NCBI GenBank assembly: GCA_001314545.1
Contig: LIHN01000019.1
Span: forward strand, 62,001-126,000
Reading direction: 5' to 3'
Length of the DNA stretch: 64,000 nt
From: Bacteroidetes bacterium HLUCCA01
Lineage (GTDB): Bacteria; Bacteroidota; Rhodothermia; Balneolales; HLUCCA01
The notes beneath the pieces are model-generated. The model made no database searches and was not told the DNA's origin. It saw only the letters and a program-made list of their open reading frames with translations. Every line of letters begins with the position of its first letter. The stretch's first letter is position 1. A program made the position numbers and the translations under genes. This document shows, one piece after another, positions 1-8,608 of this stretch.

Positions 1-83
1 CAATTATTCGTGTATATTCTGAGGCTCGTTCAGCACAGGAAGCCAGGGATCTGGCCGAACCGATTATGAACCAGCTACGATAA
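1..83 (+). CDS. Phosphohexomutase (GlmM/ManB family), C-terminal fragment
   Basis: The first 83 bases, read in the frame beginning at base 3, encode the last 26 residues of a protein ending in TAA. The peptide contains IIRVYSEA followed by an alanine-rich amphipathic helix (AQEARDLAEPI). This is the typical end of domain 4 of alpha-D-phosphohexomutases (phosphoglucosamine mutase or phosphomannomutase), where the RVY strand follows the phosphate-binding loop. The rest of the gene lies upstream of the window, so GlmM and ManB cannot be told apart. It is followed 22 bases later by the yicC homologue on the same strand. Confidence 0.6.
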   Translation, partial: IIRVYSEARSAQEARDLAEPIMNQLR

Positions 84-105
84 TCCATTTCAATTTCCTA
101 TCTCT

Positions 106-987
106 ATGATTAATTCAATGACCGGCTTCGGTCGCGGTGAGGTTACAACCAACGGAACTACAGTAACGACGGAAATACGTTCGGTAAACAACCGTTTTTG
201 CGAGGTTTCGCTGAAGCTGCCCCAGCAGATTCAGAATCTGGAAAACGAAGTTCGTGAGTTCATTCAACGCAATGTCAGCCGCGGCAAGCTGCATGTAATG
301 ATTCGTGTAGACGAGCCGGTTGAGTCGACCGCCAGAATGCATTTCGACCGCGAAGCTGCCCAGCAGTACCTCTCCATGCTGGAAGAACTTCGCTACATGA
401 TGCGTATTGAAGAGCCGATCACCCTGGACCATGTCATCAGCAATCCGAATATCTTCAAACTGACCGATGATCAGCTTGAACGGGTTGAGCGACTGCGACC
501 CTTGATTTTATCTTCCGTTGATCGGGCTATCGCTGAACTTAAAAAAATGCGTACCCAGGAAGGGTCCCACCTTATGGACGACTTCCAGAAGCGCCTGGAT
601 ACCATCGATGAAACGGTTCAGACCATAGCCTCGCACGCCAAAGAACGGGTTCCTGAAGCACGACTCAAGCTGCAGGAACGCATTGCCACGCTACTGGACA
701 GTGAGAGCTTCGATAAAGAACGGCTGGAGCTTGAAATAGCCATTATGGCTGATAAGCTGGATATCACCGAAGAATTGGTTCGCCTCTCCTCGCACACACG
801 ATTTTTCCGGGAAGCTATGCAAAACGATGAGTCGGTGGGTCGAAAGCTGAACTTTTTAATCCAGGAAATGCACCGGGAAATTAATACTATCGGCTCCAAA
901 GCGAGCCACGCCGGTATATCACATCATGTGGTGCAGCTGAAGGAAACCCTCGAAATTATCCGGGAACAGGTTCAAAATATCGAGTAA
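106..987 (+). CDS. yicC: YicC/YloC family endoribonuclease
   Basis: The 293-residue product matches the usual length (about 290) of the YicC/YloC family. It opens with MINSMTGFGRGE, the family hallmark, and has the TEIRSVNNRF segment of the N-terminal YicC domain at residues 22-31. The C-terminal half (from about residue 150) is the helical DUF1732 domain and ends in the conserved region FLIQEMHREINTIGSK. The E. coli homologue is an endoribonuclease involved in small-RNA turnover. Its stop codon overlaps the start of gmk (TAATG), so the two are translationally coupled. The yicC-gmk-rpoZ-coaBC order is widely conserved, which supports all four calls. The upstream spacer has no convincing Shine-Dalgarno sequence. 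Confidence 0.92.
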   Translation: MINSMTGFGRGEVTTNGTTVTTEIRSVNNRFCEVSLKLPQQIQNLENEVREFIQRNVSRGKLHVMIRVDEPVESTARMHFDREAAQQYLSMLEELRYMMRIEEPITLDHVISNPNIFKLTDDQLERVERLRPLILSSVDRAIAELKKMRTQEGSHLMDDFQKRLDTIDETVQTIASHAKERVPEARLKLQERIATLLDSESFDKERLELEIAIMADKLDITEELVRLSSHTRFFREAMQNDESVGRKLNFLIQEMHREINTIGSKASHAGISHHVVQLKETLEIIREQVQNIE

Positions 988-1559
988 TGGACGCGGGCAA
1001 ACTGATAATTCTCACAGCACCCAGCGGAAGCGGAAAAAGTACCCTCGCAGCCAGGCTTCTCAGTGATTTTCCCCGGATTAAATTTTCTGTATCAGCTACA
1101 ACCCGTAAACCGCGTGCAGGTGAGATTCATGGAGTGCACTATTTTTTTATGTCCGACGAGGAGTTTCGTCAGCATATTGAGCGGGGCAATTTCCTGGAGT
1201 ATGAAGAGTTTTACGGAGGCAAGCTGTACGGCACACTAAAGTCACATGTTGAACAAGAGCTTAATTCTGGGTATTTTGTTTTGTTAGACATTGAAGTAAA
1301 AGGTGCGTCGAATGTCAAGTCACGGTTTGGCCCGGATTGCCTGAGTATATTTGTTCGTCCCCCTTCGTTGCAGGAATTGGAAAAGCGGCTCAGGGAGCGG
1401 GGAACGGAAACCGAGGAAACCCTTACGCTCAGGCTGGAGCGGGCTCGAATGGAGCTCCATTATGAAAACCAGTTTGATGCCGTGGTTATCAATGACAATC
1501 TTGAACAGGCGTATCTGGACCTCAAGTCCATTGTTGAACCTTATTTAATTACCAGTTAA
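987..1559 (+). CDS. gmk: Guanylate kinase
   Basis: Guanylate kinase phosphorylates GMP to GDP with ATP in the cytoplasm, feeding GTP and dGTP synthesis. The P-loop APSGSGKSTL lies at residues 11-20. The GMP-binding segment SATTRKPRAGE and the YHF-like HYFFMSDEEF follow, and LLDIEVKGA is the expected strand after the GMP domain. At 190 residues it is close to the normal family length. It starts at the ATG overlapping the yicC stop and ends 4 bases before rpoZ, so it is probably co-transcribed with both. Nothing unusual was seen. Confidence 0.95.
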   Translation: MDAGKLIILTAPSGSGKSTLAARLLSDFPRIKFSVSATTRKPRAGEIHGVHYFFMSDEEFRQHIERGNFLEYEEFYGGKLYGTLKSHVEQELNSGYFVLLDIEVKGASNVKSRFGPDCLSIFVRPPSLQELEKRLRERGTETEETLTLRLERARMELHYENQFDAVVINDNLEQAYLDLKSIVEPYLITS

Positions 1560-1563
1560 TCCT

Positions 1564-1848
1564 ATGTCTCTTAAAACGTTAAATGTAGAAAAGCTCCAGG
1601 AAGCTACCGGCAATATCTACGAGTCTATCGTAATCTTGTCAAAACGGGCACGTCAGATTGCCGCTCGTGAAAAAATGGAGCTTGACGAGAAGCTCAAGTA
1701 TTTTGAAGGCTTCGAGGACGAGGAGGAATTTGCGTTCAACGAAGAACAAGAGCGAATATCCAAGGATTTTGAACGAAGACCTCATCCAACACAGCGCGCC
1801 ATTGTGGAGCTTGATCAGGATAAAGTCTCCTTCCGTAAGCCGGAGTAA
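1564..1848 (+). CDS. rpoZ: RNA polymerase omega subunit
   Basis: This is a 94-residue acidic protein directly after gmk, where rpoZ is normally found. The segment NIYESIVILSKRARQIA (about residues 17-33) is the conserved omega/Rpb6 helix pair that clamps the beta-prime subunit. The middle is acidic (EGFEDEEEFAFNEEQE) and a C-terminal RPHPTQRAI patch resembles omega proteins of the Bacteroidota group, which are diverged from the E. coli form. Position and the ILSKRARQI motif make the call; without the context, similarity would be weak. Confidence 0.85.
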   Translation: MSLKTLNVEKLQEATGNIYESIVILSKRARQIAAREKMELDEKLKYFEGFEDEEEFAFNEEQERISKDFERRPHPTQRAIVELDQDKVSFRKPE

Positions 1849-1893
1849 TACAGCTATTGATGTCGGCGGGCAGAACGTCGCAATCCCTTATAT

Positions 1894-3126
1894 ATGCAAG
1901 GTAAACGTATTTTACTGGGTGTGAGTGGCGGAATCGCCGCTTACAAGTCCGTTTACCTCCTCCGTGAATTACAGCAACAGGGTGCTGAGGTACGCGTGGT
2001 GATGACCCCCTCAGCTACCCGTTTTGTAGGCACGGAAACCTTCGCAGCACTCAGTCGCAACGAGGTTCCGGTTCACGTCTTCAACGATGAGGGCAACGGG
2101 GATATCAGTACGTCATGGAGCAGGCATATCCACTGGGCTGAATGGGCTGATTTGATGATTGTGGCCCCATGCACAGCCCATACGCTGGCCGGTCTGGTTC
2201 ATGGTTTTTCTGATAACATGCTCCTGACCACGGCACTTGCCGCCCGGTGCCCCTTACTGCTTTGCCCTACCATGGATGGAGGAATGTTCCGGTCCGCCCC
2301 GGTGCAGCGCAATCTAACCCTGGCCTCAGAATTGGGTTTTCATGTGCTCCAACCCGATAGCGGGTACCTGGCTTCCGGGCTCGATGATACGGGCAGATTA
2401 CCTGAAACGTCCGTCATCCTTGACTTTGCCCGTGGCTTGTTGCACGACACCCATAAAGCGTCTCTCCTGCCTGCATCCACCGGAGCATCATCCCCTTTAA
2501 GCGGTAAACGTGTTCTGGTTACTGCCGGACCAACGCGGGAGTTTATTGATGCAGTGCGGTTTATTTCAAATCCGAGCAGCGGAAAGATGGGCCTGGCCAT
2601 GGCCGAAGCTTCCAGGGAAATGGGAGCGGAAGTCACTTTGATACACGGTCCCCTCGCTATTCCCATCCCCGATGGTATCAACGCCCGGTCAATTATTTCT
2701 GCAAATGACTTATTTGAGGCAGTCAGCGCTCAGTTTGCCACTTACGATGTGATTATCATGGCTGCAGCCGTTTCTGATTTCAGCCCGGAGGAGCAGGTCA
2801 ACCATAAGATCAAAAAAACGGATGCTGCCGAGCAGCTCCTCCTTCGACCAACACCGGATACCCTGAAATGGTTAGGGGAAAACCGCCGTGAGGGTCAGGT
2901 TATCATTGGCTTTGCTATGGAAACTGACAACCTGGAGGCAGAAGTGGAACGCAAATTACAGACTAAAAACGCCGACTGGATTTGCGGTAACCTGTTAAAC
3001 GCTCCGAATAGCGGCTTCGAATCCGATGAAAACACGATTCTCCTAAAAGGAAGAGCCAGCCAGCATCTGCTGACCGGCTCTAAACTGGTTGTAGCCCGTA
3101 AAATTCTGACCGAAATTTTTACTTAA
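1894..3126 (+). CDS. coaBC: Bifunctional phosphopantothenoylcysteine decarboxylase / phosphopantothenate-cysteine ligase
   Basis: CoaBC carries out two consecutive steps of coenzyme A synthesis: ligation of cysteine to 4'-phosphopantothenate and FMN-dependent decarboxylation to phosphopantetheine. The N-terminal CoaC flavoprotein half starts with GVSGGIAAYKS and has the APCTAHTLA and CPTMDGGMF regions, the latter carrying the PXMNXXMW-like active-site motif in diverged form. The CoaB half starts near residue 205 with KRVLVTAGPTREFIDAVRFI and includes SNPSSGKMG and AAAVSDF. The length (410) is typical. The ORF ends by overlapping the stop of the convergent GHL10 gene by 8 bases, leaving no room for a terminator. 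PanB, an earlier enzyme of the same pathway, is at 21.7 kb. Confidence 0.93.
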   Translation: MQGKRILLGVSGGIAAYKSVYLLRELQQQGAEVRVVMTPSATRFVGTETFAALSRNEVPVHVFNDEGNGDISTSWSRHIHWAEWADLMIVAPCTAHTLAGLVHGFSDNMLLTTALAARCPLLLCPTMDGGMFRSAPVQRNLTLASELGFHVLQPDSGYLASGLDDTGRLPETSVILDFARGLLHDTHKASLLPASTGASSPLSGKRVLVTAGPTREFIDAVRFISNPSSGKMGLAMAEASREMGAEVTLIHGPLAIPIPDGINARSIISANDLFEAVSAQFATYDVIIMAAAVSDFSPEEQVNHKIKKTDAAEQLLLRPTPDTLKWLGENRREGQVIIGFAMETDNLEAEVERKLQTKNADWICGNLLNAPNSGFESDENTILLKGRASQHLLTGSKLVVARKILTEIFT

Positions 3127-4933
3127 TCAAGGTCATTTTTCCGGTTAACTGTACCCCTCCTGCCCTCAGCGTATACAAATACATTCCGGAAGCCAGTTCG
3201 GATGCATTAAACTGAACGCTGTGTGAACCTGCGCTTCGCAGTCCACTTTCCAGCACAGATACAACTCTGCCGGTTATGTCGTAGACGGTGAGTTGCACCA
3301 CACTGCTTTCCGGCAAGTGATAGCGTATCTGGGTTGTAGGATTAAACGGGTTCGGATAATTCTGTTCCAACACGATGTCTGCGGCAATCTGAACGGATTC
3401 CAGACTTGTTTCAACAAGGACGTCGGATGGTTCAGAAACCGGTCCTACCGTTGCATTTCGGCCCAGTACCTGCACATAGTAGGAGTAATTCATATCCTGT
3501 GGTCTAACCGATGCAAACGTTTCCCGGAAGGTTGTTTCTCCCGTCAGAGCAACAACATGATCTTCGGTTAGGGTACCGTCAAAGTCATCGTTATCAACAC
3601 GATATACTAGATAAAAGGCCAGAGAGTCGCCATTGGCGCGGTTAACCTGTACGGGATTCCAGCTCAGTTCTACTGAATTTCCATCTGTAGTAAGCTGACT
3701 TGTAACACCTTCAACCCGATCCGCAATAGGTTCCATTGATATCCAGTCAAGCTGCGGTGGCACAGCTGGAATTCGGTTAACCCGGGTCTCCAGCGAGTCA
3801 GCGAGACCCTTGGAAATAAATAATCCAGTGACATAACGAGACCGGAAAAGAATATTTCCTTGTATATCCGGGTTTTCCCGGTTGAAATCCAATTGATCCA
3901 GGACCTCCGTTACCGGCCAGTTTGACGGCGATGCGAACCGATACGGTGCGTTTCCGGTGTACAAGTGCCGTTGTGCTGGTCCTGTCTGTTCACTCCACCA
4001 TCGACTCAACCGGGCGTAATCTTGTTGTCCTCCGAATTGCCAGTATAATTGTGGGGTGAGGTAATCTACCGTTTCATCGTTTAGCCACGCCAGAGCATCA
4101 GCGTAGATCACCGAGTAGGCATCCATACCGACAACACCTATCGGAGTAGCATTCTTGTATATCCCAAATGGTGAAATTCCGAATTTGACATGCGGTTTTA
4201 CCGACTTGATACTGTCATGTACCGCTTCTACCATTCGGTTAATATTATCTCTTCGCCAATCGGCAATGTTTGTAAATCCACGATTATGATCCTGAAACGT
4301 CTGCGCGTCCTGCGTGGAGGTTGTTGTCATGTTATTGGGTGGATAGGGATAGAAATAATCATCGAAATGAATCCCGTCTACATCATACCGGCGGACGATA
4401 TCCATAACCACATTGGTAATGAGCTCCTTGGTTTCCGGTAATCCGGGATCAAATATTCGGATAGTACCGGAGGTCAGCAGCATTTCCGGGTTTGCTTTGG
4501 TGACATGACTGTCGGCCCGCGGATAAAGATCAATTACACGTTCAGCCCGGTAGGGATTCAACCATGCGTGAAGTTCCATTCCACGCTTATGCGCCTCTTC
4601 AATGGCAAATTCGAGTGGATCCCAATAGGGGTCCGGAGCTACACCTTCGGTTCCGGTCAGGTAATACGACCATGGTTCAAAGTTGGAATTGTATAGGGCA
4701 TCCCCTTCAGTGCGTACCTGAAAAATAATGGTATTGATACCAGCCTCTTTCAGATCATCCATCTGATTCGTCAGGGTTAGTTTTTGCGATTCGGAATTTA
4801 TTGAACGGTTTGTAGGCCAGTCCAGGTTGGCAACGGTTGCTATCCATACTCCCCGCATTTCTTCAGCGGGTTGTTGTGCCGTGGCCGTGACGCTTATGAG
4901 CATCAGGGCGAGTATACTAAGTAGTAGTTTCAT
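3119..4933 (-). CDS. T9SS-secreted glycoside hydrolase-like 10 (GHL10) protein, DigH/YngK-like
   Basis: After a signal peptide (MKLLLSILALMLISVTATAQ), the protein enters a GHL10 (formerly DUF187) barrel: EEMRGVWIATVANLDWP, then GINTIIFQVRTEGDALY, DGIHFDDYFYPYP and FGISPFGIY. A fibronectin-like region follows, and the last 85 or so residues are a T9SS type A sorting domain (NYPNPFNPTTQ... ending GKMTLIK). GHL10 includes E. coli DigH, which cleaves peptidoglycan glycan strands stripped of stem peptides; that substrate is inferred here from family membership. The ORF track starts at 5017, but that start would put the upstream terminator hairpin (4965-5000) inside the coding region and spoil the signal peptide. 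The ATG at 4933 is therefore preferred. Confidence 0.85.
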   Translation of the reverse strand: MKLLLSILALMLISVTATAQQPAEEMRGVWIATVANLDWPTNRSINSESQKLTLTNQMDDLKEAGINTIIFQVRTEGDALYNSNFEPWSYYLTGTEGVAPDPYWDPLEFAIEEAHKRGMELHAWLNPYRAERVIDLYPRADSHVTKANPEMLLTSGTIRIFDPGLPETKELITNVVMDIVRRYDVDGIHFDDYFYPYPPNNMTTTSTQDAQTFQDHNRGFTNIADWRRDNINRMVEAVHDSIKSVKPHVKFGISPFGIYKNATPIGVVGMDAYSVIYADALAWLNDETVDYLTPQLYWQFGGQQDYARLSRWWSEQTGPAQRHLYTGNAPYRFASPSNWPVTEVLDQLDFNRENPDIQGNILFRSRYVTGLFISKGLADSLETRVNRIPAVPPQLDWISMEPIADRVEGVTSQLTTDGNSVELSWNPVQVNRANGDSLAFYLVYRVDNDDFDGTLTEDHVVALTGETTFRETFASVRPQDMNYSYYVQVLGRNATVGPVSEPSDVLVETSLESVQIAADIVLEQNYPNPFNPTTQIRYHLPESSVVQLTVYDITGRVVSVLESGLRSAGSHSVQFNASELASGMYLYTLRAGGVQLTGKMTLIK

Positions 4934-4964
4934 GATAAACAGGCGGGCAAATGTAGTGAGGTAG

Positions 4965-5000
4965 AAAAAAAAAGCATACAACCCGAAGGTTGTATGCTTT
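4965..5000 (-). terminator. Rho-independent terminator after the T9SS propeller gene
   Basis: A perfect 13-bp stem (AAAGCATACAACC / GGTTGTATGCTTT on the plus strand) encloses a CGAA loop, which reads as the stable TTCG tetraloop on the minus strand. A run of T residues follows the stem on the minus strand. It lies 26 bases beyond the stop of the propeller gene at 5026 and 32 bases upstream of the GHL10 start, so it should end the TonB-receptor operon. GHL10 would then need its own promoter or read-through. Confidence 0.9.
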
Positions 5001-5025
5001 GTAATAGCCGCAATCAAGAGAATGA

Positions 5026-6342
5026 TTACTTAACAAGAGTCATTTTGTTCGTCAGGCGAACATTTCCGCTAACCAGTTCATAGATGTAAACACCGGATCC
5101 CAGGTTGCTGGCATCGAAGTTTACGGTATGATAGCCGGCAGGCATGGTGTCGTTAACCAGGGTAGCAACTACGCGACCAAGCATGTCATAAACTCGCAGG
5201 GTAGTCATACCGGATTGAGCCAGTTCATAGGTGATGGCAGTAGTTGGGTTGAACGGATTAGGAAAGTTCTGATTAAGGGTATAACCAGAAGCCAGATCTA
5301 CCTGATCTTCAACACTTACAACCAGTTCCGTATTAGGCCGGGTTGCGTGTTGCATACCAACAGGCTCACCGCTGGCACGGAAGACTCCATGGTAAACAGT
5401 CAAACCATCAGGACTGAACGCGATACCACGTGGACGATAGTTAACAGGATCTTCGGTTTCATACATGAATCCGCCGTCAACTATTTCTCCGGTAGCCGGA
5501 TCAATACCGTAGTAAGTATTAGGAGCATAATCGGTACCCGTTTCTTCACCATTAAAGAAGTTAGGAGCATCATTACCCGATCCGGTTGCAGAATAGAGCA
5601 GGTTATTGATTCTGTCATATACCATTGATTCAGAAGCGAAGCCCTTAACGAGCGTATCCGGTACCTGATCAAATCGGCTGAATTCATCCGGACGGCTGTA
5701 GGCAAGAATGGAGCCTGTGGTGTATCCTGGCCACCAGATGGTATTACCATCAGGAGAAACCTCCAGGGTTCGCGAGAAGCCGCGAGCGGAATCAACTGCG
5801 TTTTCGATGAAATTGAAGTTCTCATCGTAGATTTCAACCTGACGGACAGGAATTACGTAACCCATGAAGATATTACCATTATCATCAACACCGGGAGTGA
5901 TACCAGGAGAAGCAAGATCCATTTTACCCATGCCTTCACCGGTTTCATAGTTTATGCGGTACAGGGTATTGGGTCCACCCATGGTAAACAGAATGTTTCC
6001 ATTGTGATCAGCGCGCATTCCGCGTGCAGAAGCGGGTGACATAAGGGTATCAGGCACTCCGTCAATGGTAATGATCTGAATAGGCGAGAAGTCGGCCTCA
6101 GATCCATCTGGATTGAACACATCGATACGCAGTGTTGCTACCGTTGAATCCGGATTCCCTGCAAACGGTACGCCACCGACACGATAAAAGCTTGAAGTCC
6201 AGATTTTTCCGTCCGGATCAACAGCCAAACCATGCGTGTCAGTCAGATACTCAACATTAGGGAAAGGTCCTTGATTTTCCCATTGTGCAAATACCAAGAC
6301 AGGCAAAAGTATCACACCAAAGGTTAGTAGGAGTTTTTTCAT
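5026..6342 (-). CDS. T9SS-secreted SMP-30/NHL-like beta-propeller protein
   Basis: This 438-residue secreted protein has a signal peptide (MKKLLLTFGVILLPVLVFAQ) and repeated propeller strands of the type DPDGKIWTSS, DHNGNILFTMG, DDNGNIFMGY and SPDGNTIWWPG. Such repeats are typical of SMP-30/gluconolactonase-like or NHL-like folds. From about residue 350 it has a T9SS type A sorting domain (NFPNPFNPTTA... ending NKMTLVK), so it should be displayed on the cell surface or released. It is the last gene of the minus-strand operon, 24 bases after the IPT/TIG lipoprotein, and is followed by a strong terminator. I do not see lactonase active-site residues clearly, so no substrate or enzyme activity is proposed. 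Confidence 0.8.
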   Translation of the reverse strand: MKKLLLTFGVILLPVLVFAQWENQGPFPNVEYLTDTHGLAVDPDGKIWTSSFYRVGGVPFAGNPDSTVATLRIDVFNPDGSEADFSPIQIITIDGVPDTLMSPASARGMRADHNGNILFTMGGPNTLYRINYETGEGMGKMDLASPGITPGVDDNGNIFMGYVIPVRQVEIYDENFNFIENAVDSARGFSRTLEVSPDGNTIWWPGYTTGSILAYSRPDEFSRFDQVPDTLVKGFASESMVYDRINNLLYSATGSGNDAPNFFNGEETGTDYAPNTYYGIDPATGEIVDGGFMYETEDPVNYRPRGIAFSPDGLTVYHGVFRASGEPVGMQHATRPNTELVVSVEDQVDLASGYTLNQNFPNPFNPTTAITYELAQSGMTTLRVYDMLGRVVATLVNDTMPAGYHTVNFDASNLGSGVYIYELVSGNVRLTNKMTLVK

Positions 6343-6366
6343 AGTAGTCCTTTTTTGTTTTTTTAT

Positions 6367-7560
6367 TTAAAACCCATAGTACGGGCTTGGGTCTTTAAGT
6401 ACGTTTACTGTTCTTAAAGTTCTTTCCTCTTCCAGAGAAGGTGTTGCATCCATTGTCACCAGAATTTCAGTACCGGAGGCCCAGAAAGCGTCGACATAGT
6501 TAAAATCCAGTACACCGGGATAGAGCGGCTGAACACTTTCACCCTCAAAAAATCGAATAAATCCAGGGGATTGAGACAGTGCAACAAATATTTCCCCATC
6601 ATCAGCAATTTGTATACTCTGTAATGACCCACCATCTTCATAATTAAGCAATTCTACCGGAGTTTCCAATTCATTATTAGCATTAATTGGGATGCGCCAG
6701 ACAACTTCATTTTGTTCAACGTTGCCAACTACATATAAGTTATTATTGTAGTAACGAACACCACGCCAGTTACCAGGTACCTCGAAGGCTTGTCCGGCAG
6801 CAGTTTCAACATCAAATCGGAATATGTTGGTAGGAGATCCAACAGCCCATGCGTTCCCGTTGGGATCGAAATCCATGGAAGCAAAGGCGTTACCATTGGG
6901 GGCAACAAAGCGGGCACCAAGTGCTCCTCCACCGGGTGGTATCCGGAATATTGCACGCACTACAGGCCGTATCAGGTACAGCGAGCCGTCACTGCCGTAA
7001 CGCAGGGTTCGCCAATTGAACCGGGGTACACTCGCATAGACACTGTATTCACCCGTATCAACGTCCCTGCGCAAAACACCTACACTGGCACCATCTTCCT
7101 CAGCATACATGAAAATATTGCCGTCAGGGTCTGTCGTAACGCCAAATGGACGAGTTGAGCCAGCTCGTAATTCTACACGTTGATAGGCTGCTGAAAGGGT
7201 ATATGGTACAATTTCACTGTACTTATCGCTGGAGAGCGTGGATATTTGAACCGGTAAATCTTCACCAACCACAACGGGTGGTCGTACACGAAGCTCGGTG
7301 TCAGAAACCTGGTTCACCAAGGCTTTCTGACCGTCAAAGAACACAAAAACCTGATCTGGATTGGTTCCGAAATGTTGGCCCGATATCACCACTTCATCAA
7401 CGCCGGCCAGCCAGCCATCAGCTGGCGACATTGACTGAACGACGGGTTGCGGACCAAAAACTGCGTCCTCGTCAAAAAGGGAATTGACGGAGTCATCACA
7501 TGCTGTGAATACAACTGCCGTTACCACCATCAATCCTGCGATTTTACTATGTAATTTCAT
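6367..7560 (-). CDS. IPT/TIG-domain lipoprotein with C-terminal beta-propeller
   Basis: The N-terminus is a lipoprotein signal (MKLHSKIAGLMVVTAVVFTAC) with the lipidated Cys at about residue 21. An IPT/TIG immunoglobulin-like domain covers about residues 40-120 (VQSMSPADGWLAG, VVISGQHFGTNP, VFFDGQKALV). The remaining 270 residues are propeller-like, with repeats such as DPDGNIFMYAEED, GSDGSLYLIRP and DPNGNAWAVG, resembling those of the next gene. IPT/TIG plus NHL lipoproteins are common in polysaccharide-utilisation loci as surface glycan-binding proteins; a ligand-binding role here is inferred from that. It lies 12 bases after the PorV-like gene and shares its operon. Confidence 0.78.
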   Translation of the reverse strand: MKLHSKIAGLMVVTAVVFTACDDSVNSLFDEDAVFGPQPVVQSMSPADGWLAGVDEVVISGQHFGTNPDQVFVFFDGQKALVNQVSDTELRVRPPVVVGEDLPVQISTLSSDKYSEIVPYTLSAAYQRVELRAGSTRPFGVTTDPDGNIFMYAEEDGASVGVLRRDVDTGEYSVYASVPRFNWRTLRYGSDGSLYLIRPVVRAIFRIPPGGGALGARFVAPNGNAFASMDFDPNGNAWAVGSPTNIFRFDVETAAGQAFEVPGNWRGVRYYNNNLYVVGNVEQNEVVWRIPINANNELETPVELLNYEDGGSLQSIQIADDGEIFVALSQSPGFIRFFEGESVQPLYPGVLDFNYVDAFWASGTEILVTMDATPSLEEERTLRTVNVLKDPSPYYGF

Positions 7561-7572
7561 AATCCTTTATTC

Positions 7573-8595
7573 TTAAAAACTTAACTGGATTGAAAGACGA
7601 TTCACACTGTTGAAAACGCCGAAGGCCGAGTGGGAGAAATCAGCTTTGATGCCATATCGACTGGCAAAGGCTTGTGAAACACCGACACCGAAGGATAATC
7701 CCTGCTCGTCTGATGGGAATACATACCCCGAGCGAAGGTGAAGTCGTTGAGCAAAGGTATACTCCGCACCTATCATTAACTGTTCGTAGTAGTCGCGGGG
7801 CCGGTTGGCATCCACACTAACCCAAAGCTTATGCATGTCCGGATTCAAGGATGTAAGATCAAACACGTTCATCGCCAGTCCGATTCTGAATGTAAGCGGA
7901 AGCTCCTGCGTATCCCTGATGTAGGAGATTTCGCGAGAGTAGTTACGCAGTGACATGGCAAAATTCAGACTTTCGAAACCAGTCTTGAATAACACACCAA
8001 AATCGATGGTGAACGTATCGGCAATAAAACGCTCGCGTGTAAAACCATCAGCCTCATCATCCGAACGAGCCGTAATTGCGTTGGCCAGGTCCAGTTCTGC
8101 ATAGCGGATGTTACCGCCTACTGAAAACTGATTGCTGATAGCACGGGCATAGGTAAATCCAAATGCATAGGCTGAAGGACTGAATGTACCTAATACTTCA
8201 TATCCGAGATCCGAGTCTTGTCGGACGGTTTCTGTCATTTGGCCGTAATCAGTACTTAGCATAGACAATCCGAACACGCCGAATCTACCGTTTCGCGGAC
8301 GAAATGTCATGGCGGCATACTGATATTCGATATCGGCTATCCATGAGACATTTCCCATCGATACATCAAAAAGACTTTGCTGAAATCCAAGCGCTGCAGG
8401 ATTATAAAAAATCCCCATTGAGCCTGTTTCCATGGCTGTCACCGCGTCACCCATACCCGTGGCCCGGGCGCTGAGTGGTGCTGACAGGAATTTCATCGTA
8501 GTCTGAGCACGCTTTTCCTGGGCATAACTGTCGGCATAGGTAAAGACAGTCAGTAAAAGCGCAGCAATAAGGAATTTGGTTAGGTGTCTGTTCAC
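7573..8595 (-). CDS. PorV/PorQ family outer membrane beta-barrel protein
   Basis: The 340-residue product has a signal peptide ending near SYAQE and then the family pattern LSAPLSARATGMGDAVTAM and MGIFYNPAAL, seen in PorV/PorQ and related barrels. Alternating aromatic strands continue to a terminal SIQLSF, as expected for an outer membrane protein ending in Phe. PorV is the T9SS shuttle that passes cargo from the translocon to the attachment complex; family members outside the core T9SS often sit beside their cargo. Here it is 13 bases downstream of the 713-aa protein. The start is GTG at 8595, chosen because the signal peptide begins there. Confidence 0.8.
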   Translation of the reverse strand: MNRHLTKFLIAALLLTVFTYADSYAQEKRAQTTMKFLSAPLSARATGMGDAVTAMETGSMGIFYNPAALGFQQSLFDVSMGNVSWIADIEYQYAAMTFRPRNGRFGVFGLSMLSTDYGQMTETVRQDSDLGYEVLGTFSPSAYAFGFTYARAISNQFSVGGNIRYAELDLANAITARSDDEADGFTRERFIADTFTIDFGVLFKTGFESLNFAMSLRNYSREISYIRDTQELPLTFRIGLAMNVFDLTSLNPDMHKLWVSVDANRPRDYYEQLMIGAEYTFAQRLHLRSGYVFPSDEQGLSFGVGVSQAFASRYGIKADFSHSAFGVFNSVNRLSIQLSF

Positions 8596-8608
8596 AATAA
8601 TACCTCAG

